Both the position numbers and the translations under genes were made by a program. Shown here piece after piece: positions 57,639-64,000 of a stretch of DNA of 64,000 bases. Within the stretch, counting starts at the first letter, position 1. Each line of letters opens with the position of its first letter. The notes under the pieces are model-generated. The model ran no database searches and was not told the DNA's origin. It worked only from the letters and a program-made list of their open reading frames with translations. The DNA lies in NCBI RefSeq assembly GCF_020497125.1, contig NC_059087.1:17083925-17147924 (forward strand), in the 5' to 3' direction. The DNA comes from Mauremys mutica (taxonomy: Eukaryota > Chordata > Testudines > Geoemydidae).

Positions 57639-59156
57639 TAGGGCTGTCAAGCGATTAAAAAAATTAATCACGATTAAAAAAATTAATCGTGATTAATCAC
57701 GTGATTCATCGCTTTGTTAAATAATAATGGAATATCATTTATTTAAATATTTTTGGGTGTTTTCTACATTTTCAAATATATTGCTTTCAATTACAACACA
57801 GAATACAAAGTGTACAACGCTCGCTTTACATTTATTTTTTATTACAAATATTTGCACTGTAAAAAACAAAAGAAATAGTATTTTTCCATTCACTTCATAC
57901 AAGTACCGTAGTGCAAGCTCTTTATCATGAAAGTTGAACTTACAAATGCCGAATTATGAACAAAAAAATAACTGCATTGAAAACTAAAACAATGTAAAAT
58001 TTTAGAGCCTACAGGTCCACTCAGCCCTACTTCAGCCAATGGCTCAGACAAACAAATGTAGTTATAATTAGGAGATAATGCTGCCCACTTCTTGTTTATA
58101 ATGTCACCTGAAAGTGAGAACAGGCGTTTGCATGGCACTGTTGTAGCCGGCGTCACAAGATATTTACGTGCCAGATGTGCTAAAGAGTCCTATGTTCCTT
58201 CATCTTCAACCACCGTTCCAGAGGTTTAAGAATCTGAAGTGTCTTCCAAAAATCTGAGAGGGATTAGAGGTGGAGCATGCTTTCAGAAGTCTTAAAAGAG
58301 CAACACTCTGATGCGGAAATGACAGAACTGAAACACCAAAAAAAATAATAAAAAAAATCAACCTTCTGCTGGTGGCATTGGACTCAGATGATGAAAATAA
58401 ACATGTGTCGCTCCGCACTGCTTTGGATCGTTATTGAGCAGAACCCGTCATCAGCATGGACGCATGTCCTCTGGAAGGGTGGTCGAAGCGTGAAGGGATA
58501 TAAGAATCTTTAATGCATCTGGCACGTAAATGTCTTGCGATGCCGGCTACAACAGTGCCATGCAAACACCTGTTCTCACTTTCAAGTGACATTGTAAATG
58601 AGAAGTGGGCAGCAATATCTCCTGCAAATCTGAACAATCTTGTTTGTCAGAGAAATTGGCTGAACAAGAAGTAGGGCTGAGTGGACCTGTAGGCGCTACA
58701 GTTTTACATCATTTTATTTTTGAGTGCAGTTATTTTTGTTGTACATAATTCTACATTTGTTAGTTCAACTTTCATGATACGGAAATCACACTACATTATT
58801 TGTATGAGGTGAATTGAAAAATACTATTTATTTTGGTTTTTACAGTGCAGATATTTGTAATAAAAATAATAATATAAAATGAGCACTGTACACTTTGTAT
58901 TCTGTGTGGTAACTGAAATCAATATGTTTGAAAATGTAGAAAACACCCACGAATATTTAAATAAATGGTATTCTATTATTCTTTAACAATGCGATTAATG
59001 ACGATTAATTTTTTTAATCACTTGACAGCCCTAGCAGAAAAACATCCAAAAATTAATTAATAAATTTCAATTGGTAGTCTATTGTTTAACAGTGCAATTA
59101 ATCACAATTTTTTTTTGTTAATCGCGTGAGTTAACTGCGATTAATCAACAGCCCTA
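57639..59156. mobile_element. 1.5-kb fold-back hAT derivative
   Basis: Begins tagggctgtcaagcgatt and ends with caacagcccta. Flanks atagtaac (57631-57638) and agagttac (59157-59164) agree at 6 of 8 bases. An inner right terminus, acttgacagcccta, ends at 59033. Between 57639 and 59033 lies a long imperfect palindrome with arms of roughly 570 bases (about 57639-58210 and 58475-59033). Each arm encodes the C-terminal end of a hAT transposase: CLAMPATTVPCKHLFSL and SDIVNEKWAAISP on the plus strand near 58535-58620, and the diverged mirror copy on the minus strand near 58080-58156. Confidence 0.8.
58475..58671 (+). pseudogene. hAT transposase C-terminal fragment
   Basis: Plus-strand translation from about 58475 gives LEGWSKREGI, a stop, then ESLMHLARKCLAMPATTVP and WAAISPANLN, ending in a stop at 58669-58671. 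PATTVPCKHLFSL and KWAAISP mark the hAT dimerisation region. Everything N-terminal is missing or scrambled. An inverted, more diverged copy occupies the left arm of the same fold-back element. Confidence 0.65.
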
Positions 59157-59164
59157 AGAGTTAC

Positions 59165-62100
59165 TAAAGCCCTGATTCAGCAGAACACTTAAACACATGC
59201 ATTGCTGAATTGGGAACTAATGGAATTATATCAGATCTCAGAATTGGTACATTCAGACACTTGGGTGGTGGACACCATGAATAGATTGATAGATAGCTGT
59301 ACAGCTGTTTTTGCACCATAAGAATCTTTTTTTAAAGTCTGTGCTTCCAGGTGCTAAATGGAGCCCACCTACTCATTTCATTCAGGCTACTGAACAGCCA
59401 TCGATCGCATGGTAGCTACTGAGCGGGGCTGGATTTGATATTTGAACTAGAGCCCAAGAGGTGAAAGGCTCCAGAGCTCACTACAAATCTCCTGGGACAT
59501 TCAGATCCCCGGGCAAGTAGTTGTGTTTTGGGTTTTATTTATTGCTACTTGTCTAGGATTTTAAAAAATCTCCATTGTTTGCATTGCTGCGTAAGCAGCT
59601 TAAAAATAACCGTTTGCTCCCTCCCTATTTTGTCTCCTTTTGCAAATCAGGGAGTTTAGTTCCTGCGGGTTTGTGCATTATGCCTCTTTGTACATTTATG
59701 TTCTGTGTCGCTGTTGTCAAGGTCCATTAGCAGCAACAGGTTCATCTTGGTGAACAGCACTTAGCAATGAGAAGAAAGTAAGGGCCAGGAAGAGCAGAAA
59801 GTGATGGGAGGATAAAATCCATTAATGACTGTGAGGTGCTCAGATGCTATAGTGATAAGGGCCATAGACGTTCCTAGACAGAGACAGACAGTGGAGGGGT
59901 AGCACCACTGTAGTTAAGGTTGACATGAGCTTATTGCGTGAGACAGATTGAGCCATCTGCAAAAGAATGGCTCAATTTAAAACATTTTGTAGTCATGGAA
60001 TCTTTTAAATCTAGTCTAATATTATACCTAGCGATATTTACAATCTAGAGGACATTTCCTGTTTGATTATTAACCCTTTAAGGCTGGACAAAACCTTTCC
60101 TTGCCCTATTTGGCTTTGACCGAGTCCCTTTAAGGGATTGTGGAAGATCTACCTTTATTCAGAAAGCCGCCTTGGTGATTTTTAGTGCCCCGTCTCCTGC
60201 CCTGTACTGATCTTTGGCCCGCTAGGGTTTGGCTGTTTTGTGAAAAGCCAGGTTGGAAGCTGCGTGAGTTTCTTTTTTTAACTGCAAAAATGAGCTCTTG
60301 GTGTTTTGTGTGCTAGGGAACGTCAGAGAGGCCAGGCTGCGGAGATGGCGCAGAAAGATGTTTAAGGGAAATACGTGAAAGATACGGGAATGACATTGCT
60401 GTGAAAGTTCCCACTGGCCCCGTGCAGACAGCTCTGACTCGCGCTGGATCAGCCCTCGAAATGCACAAGAACACTCCGACTGAACAATGGGGTTTGCAAA
60501 ACGATGCATTATACGAGAAGTTTTAGCACCCCTGTGTGGCATCGCTCTGCTATGTGTGAGCCGAGCAGCAGCACACACAAAATCTGCCTGATGCTCGGGG
60601 ACTTAGCAGCAGAATGCATCTGTTGATGGAAATGTGAGTCAGGCTGCAGTGAATCTGAGCCTGACTGATTTCCCCATTAACAGCTCAGCCGCCACAGATG
60701 GTTATTCAAAGCCTCATCAAGGCAGGGGAGGGGGGGCTGGTTGCAGGCGGTTTGAGGAGAATTTGTTTTTAGGGCACGTCTAGGCCTCTGGTACATTGGC
60801 AGGCTCCTGTAGTGTGTCTAGATTGGAAATGTGATAAAGGAACATATTTTAGCTGCGCTGACCATGAATCACAGATTGTTTTATCGCACGGACAATAACA
60901 AGCCCATTACCTCTCTTCTTGGTATATTTTGTAGGCTGAGCCAGGTCCGTAGCTGGTGTAAATCAACATAGCTCCATTGAAGCCATTGATTTACCCCATC
61001 TGAGGGCCTGACCTTCTGCCTATTCCACACTCTGGGTAACATTCGCAGATGTGCCTTTAGGAGACTGAACCCCATTTTCAAAAGGGTTTTAGGCACGTAG
61101 AGACTCCTGCGTGTCGATTTACAAAGGGGTGCAGGTGTCTTGAGATGCAGATGGGACCTAGGGAGGTTTCCAAACAAGGCCTAAGCAGATTAGTAGGTAG
61201 GCCAATGGACTTCAGACACTTTTGTCAGTTCCTCTAGGTACCTACTGCACCATTAGGCACCAGATACTTTTGTTACTCTGACCCCGAGTCACTTCACTGC
61301 AAAGCGAACCTGGGATTTTAGTCCAACCCCCTCTCGGCATCCACACCCCAAAATATTTGACCTGGGTTTGGCCCAAGCTCGATTACCCAGCTAGGAGACA
61401 GTTTAGAGCCCATGCTCCACTTCGGCCTGGGTTGGAACCCAACCATTTTGCAGTGAGACACAAGCTAAATCACTTGCGTGCTGATAGCTCTCCGGTGTGT
61501 TCCCCCAATTCCCTTCCGCTCCCAAAGGCCAGACACATTCTCCCACAACTGACACTATCGGCTGAGGAAGAATCCTAGACCATCTCAGCCCCCAGACACA
61601 CATGGGCGAGTGCAGCAACAGTGAGGACTTGGTAGGCCTTTGCAGTGGGGATGCTCATACCCAGGCCAGGCCAACCGGGGTGCCCAGTCAGTCACCTCAG
61701 CTAATTCTGCAGTGAAGACGTACCCGTAAGCTACTAAGTCACTTAGGCACTTTTGCTCCAAGTCTATTGCAAAGTCAATGAGATTTAAGCTCCTAAGTGT
61801 CACTTTGTAAATGAGACTCGGGCGCTTTTGAAATTTCTACCTTCTCGCTACGAAAAGGCACCTTTCCCATAAGGCCACATGGGTGGAGTTCTATTAGAGG
61901 GCTCTTGTAATCCCCCCCCTTCTGAACAACTCCCCAAGTCCTTGTCACAGGAGGGAAGAGCTTCCGAAGGGCGTAACCCATCAAGCAGCCTCAAGCATTT
62001 GCTATTTAACAGGTCAAGGCTACACTGAAAATAGTTAAAAGAGGAGAAAAGGTAGCACAAGACATGTTAGGAGAGTGTATGAAAGGGCAACACAGATTTA

Positions 62101-63639
62101 ATGCAGCATAATGGAAAATCCAAGCCAGCCAGAACAATGGTTGAACAATAGCTGTTCATGCAGTAATTTAACCCAATAAACAGTGTTACCCAATGGTACC
62201 TTGCCAGAGTAACAACTAATAGAGTGAGCAGGATTAACTTGAGACTTCAGGGAGCAAACATAATCTTCGCAGCCAGGGCTGAAGTATTCTGACTCTTTGT
62301 GTTATTGGAGCCTGCATTTTCCATTTTCTGTTTGCTTTCTTTAGCATAGGCATATTGTGGCCAACCTGAAATTACGAGCTTTGAGAATACACAATGTAAA
62401 CTTTTCAATGTCACTGAAATGGGAGTTAGTCAAATATAAATAACAATTATGCTGTTTATGAGCCTAAACTTTAGATTGGCTTAAAGTTAACATCACATTT
62501 CTGTCCCACATTTTTGTTTTTGTTACTTATGTTGGGAGTGGAGTCCAAAATATCCAAGATTACATCAGGGCCTTGGGAATAGTAAGTTTTAAACCAAGTG
62601 GCTGGATACTATGATCATTTTAGTCTTCTTGAAACCATGCATAAAACGTACCTTGGCTAAACAGAGGCAGATTCAAATATAAAGTAACTTTAACAACCAG
62701 TATTTTCAACAATTAAGAAGTTTCTTCCAAGGAAAATATGCATTTCCTACATTTTTATTGGGTTCCCTATGCAGTGACCGGACTTGCACTCCAGCGTTAG
62801 GTATTATTGATGCCCGTGTTGTTCTATGGTTTGAAAAGCCACAGAGTAGCGGTTCCTGTAGCAGCGAATAACGCTGCTTATTGCCCCATAACAGGCAAGC
62901 TTTTCTGAGGCATGAATATGTGTTTCACTCTTAGCCCAGCAATAGTGGATCCACCATGACAAAGCCAACAGGCTCAGAGAGAGTTCTGTAAGAACACACC
63001 GGCCAGGTTCTCCATGAGATGGCACCGCACTTCAAATACATGTATTTTTGGCTTTGGAGTGAACTTGCTCTCCTATACGTCAGCTCCAGTTCCTGTTGCT
63101 GGGAAATCCACTTCCTTGCTGAGTGTCTCGCATGCAGCCCAGGCATGGCACAGGTTCTACCCAGGTCACCACTGTACGTAAGCTCAAGTGTCCTTTCTAG
63201 GTGCGATTAATGATGCCATCAAAAGCTAAGTTCTGCCCTTAGCGCTCACAGAGGTCACTGAGGGCAAATGTTAGCCCATCATGGTTTGGACTGATCACTA
63301 GAACCATCATTTATTTATTACACGTGGAATTTTTAGTTTATTGAATTAAAATAGAAAATCAAGACTCCCTGGCCCAACATGTCTGCCTCTCAAGAGAGGT
63401 GGGGCGGGGTAGATGGCAGGAGGGAGAGAGGCTCAGATACTAGGGTTATTCTGATAGAACATGACAGATGAGCCATAGAAAGAACAGGGTGTCTGGAGCA
63501 GAGAAGCCCAGTCCCTGTTTCCCTGGCCTTTCCTGCCAAGATGCTCTAAACACTGCACTGACCCCCTAAGCATGTTAACCACATGGAACAGACCATGAAT
63601 AAGCTAATGCTGGCCATTACTTTTGGCGCTTTGTCATAT
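59165..63639. other. Intergenic DNA, no gene recognised
   Basis: Contains a copy of the fold-back repeat at about 60945-61012 (ggtgtaaatcaacatagctc, cattgatttacccca). The 118-codon minus frame at 60222-60578 and others show no recognisable domain. Mostly unique, AT-rich sequence, especially 62000-62800. Confidence 0.4.
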
Positions 63640-63644
63640 GTACA

Positions 63645-63752
63645 TAAGCATTAGAACGGCCACACTGGGTCAGACCAAAGGTCCATCTAGCCCAGTATCC
63701 TGTCTTCCAACAGTGGCTAATGCCAGGTGCTTCAGAGGGAATGAACAGAACA
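63645..63752. repeat. Reptile interspersed repeat (unclassified)
   Basis: Reads gaacggccacactgggtcag, accaaaggtccatctagccc, agtatcctgtcttccaacag and gaatgaacagaacagg, a dispersed sequence I recognise from turtle genomic DNA. Class is uncertain. Confidence 0.65.
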
Positions 63753-64000
63753 GGTAGCCTGATTCTCAATCTTGCATGTGATTAAATAATATTGCAGTGT
63801 ATTCCTAGATCCCTTGCTTTAAATTGGTGTATCCAAACTGTACCCAGAGATGTGACATGTAAGTCTGTGCGTCGTATAGATGCGTAGCTGGTATGTATCA
63901 CAAGTGTGTGTAGTGAGAGTGAGCTGGGTGAGCACAAGGACTGAATGCCGTATTGGAGGAACTTGTGGGTCCGGCCCGGTGAAAACTGCGATTTCACGGA

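Noticed and set aside
1..64000. CRISPR arrays, operons, rRNA or tRNA genes
   Set aside because: No regularly spaced repeats with unique spacers, no bacterial gene organisation and no cloverleaf with both promoter boxes except SINE remnants.
20773..64000. GP1BB or SEPTIN5 exons expected by synteny
   Set aside because: Looked for leucine-rich-repeat and GTPase-type peptides in both strands and saw none; short exons could still be missed by eye.

Overview
This is vertebrate nuclear DNA, most likely from a cryptodiran turtle. The evidence is several copies of short interspersed repeats built around the words 'gtctataaggtgccacaag' and 'ctttgctgctttta', plus CR1-like 3' ends, MIR-like SINEs and many hAT-type DNA transposons with 8-bp target duplications. 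I know this mixture from turtle genomes. The species assignment is inference.

Only one host coding exon is supportable: the first coding exon of the T-box transcription factor gene TBX1, on the minus strand at 1079-1265. It ends in a clean splice donor, so the rest of the gene lies to the left, outside the window. Everything rightward (1266-64000) is therefore 5' of TBX1. I found no exon of another host gene, including GP1BB and SEPTIN5, which lie upstream of TBX1 in mammals.

Layout. 1-1078: first TBX1 intron (part). 1079-2060: first coding exon inside a CpG island with a TATA-like box and a perfect PBX-MEIS site. 2060-14500: repeat-poor, GC- and CpG-rich DNA with further CpG islands and AT-rich blocks that look like conserved non-coding elements (candidate enhancers, including forkhead sites at about 8.7 and 10.3 kb upstream of the start codon). 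14500-17870: three turtle SINEs, two of them fold-back, around enhancer-like sequence that includes an 18-bp homeodomain palindrome. 18130-19600: an orphan CpG island. 19966-20772: a G-rich minisatellite. 20.8-64 kb: ordinary repeat-rich intergenic DNA. It holds a decayed 3-kb hAT transposon with recognisable transposase, seven shorter hAT-like or MITE-like elements (five with 8-bp target duplications matching at 6-8 positions), a 1.5-kb fold-back hAT derivative, many MIR/CR1/SINE pieces and small microsatellites.

The likely role of the window is therefore the promoter and upstream regulatory landscape of TBX1, a pharyngeal, otic and cardiac outflow developmental regulator, grading at about 20 kb into transposon-rich DNA. 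Most long open reading frames here are by-products of GC-rich or tandem-repeat composition.
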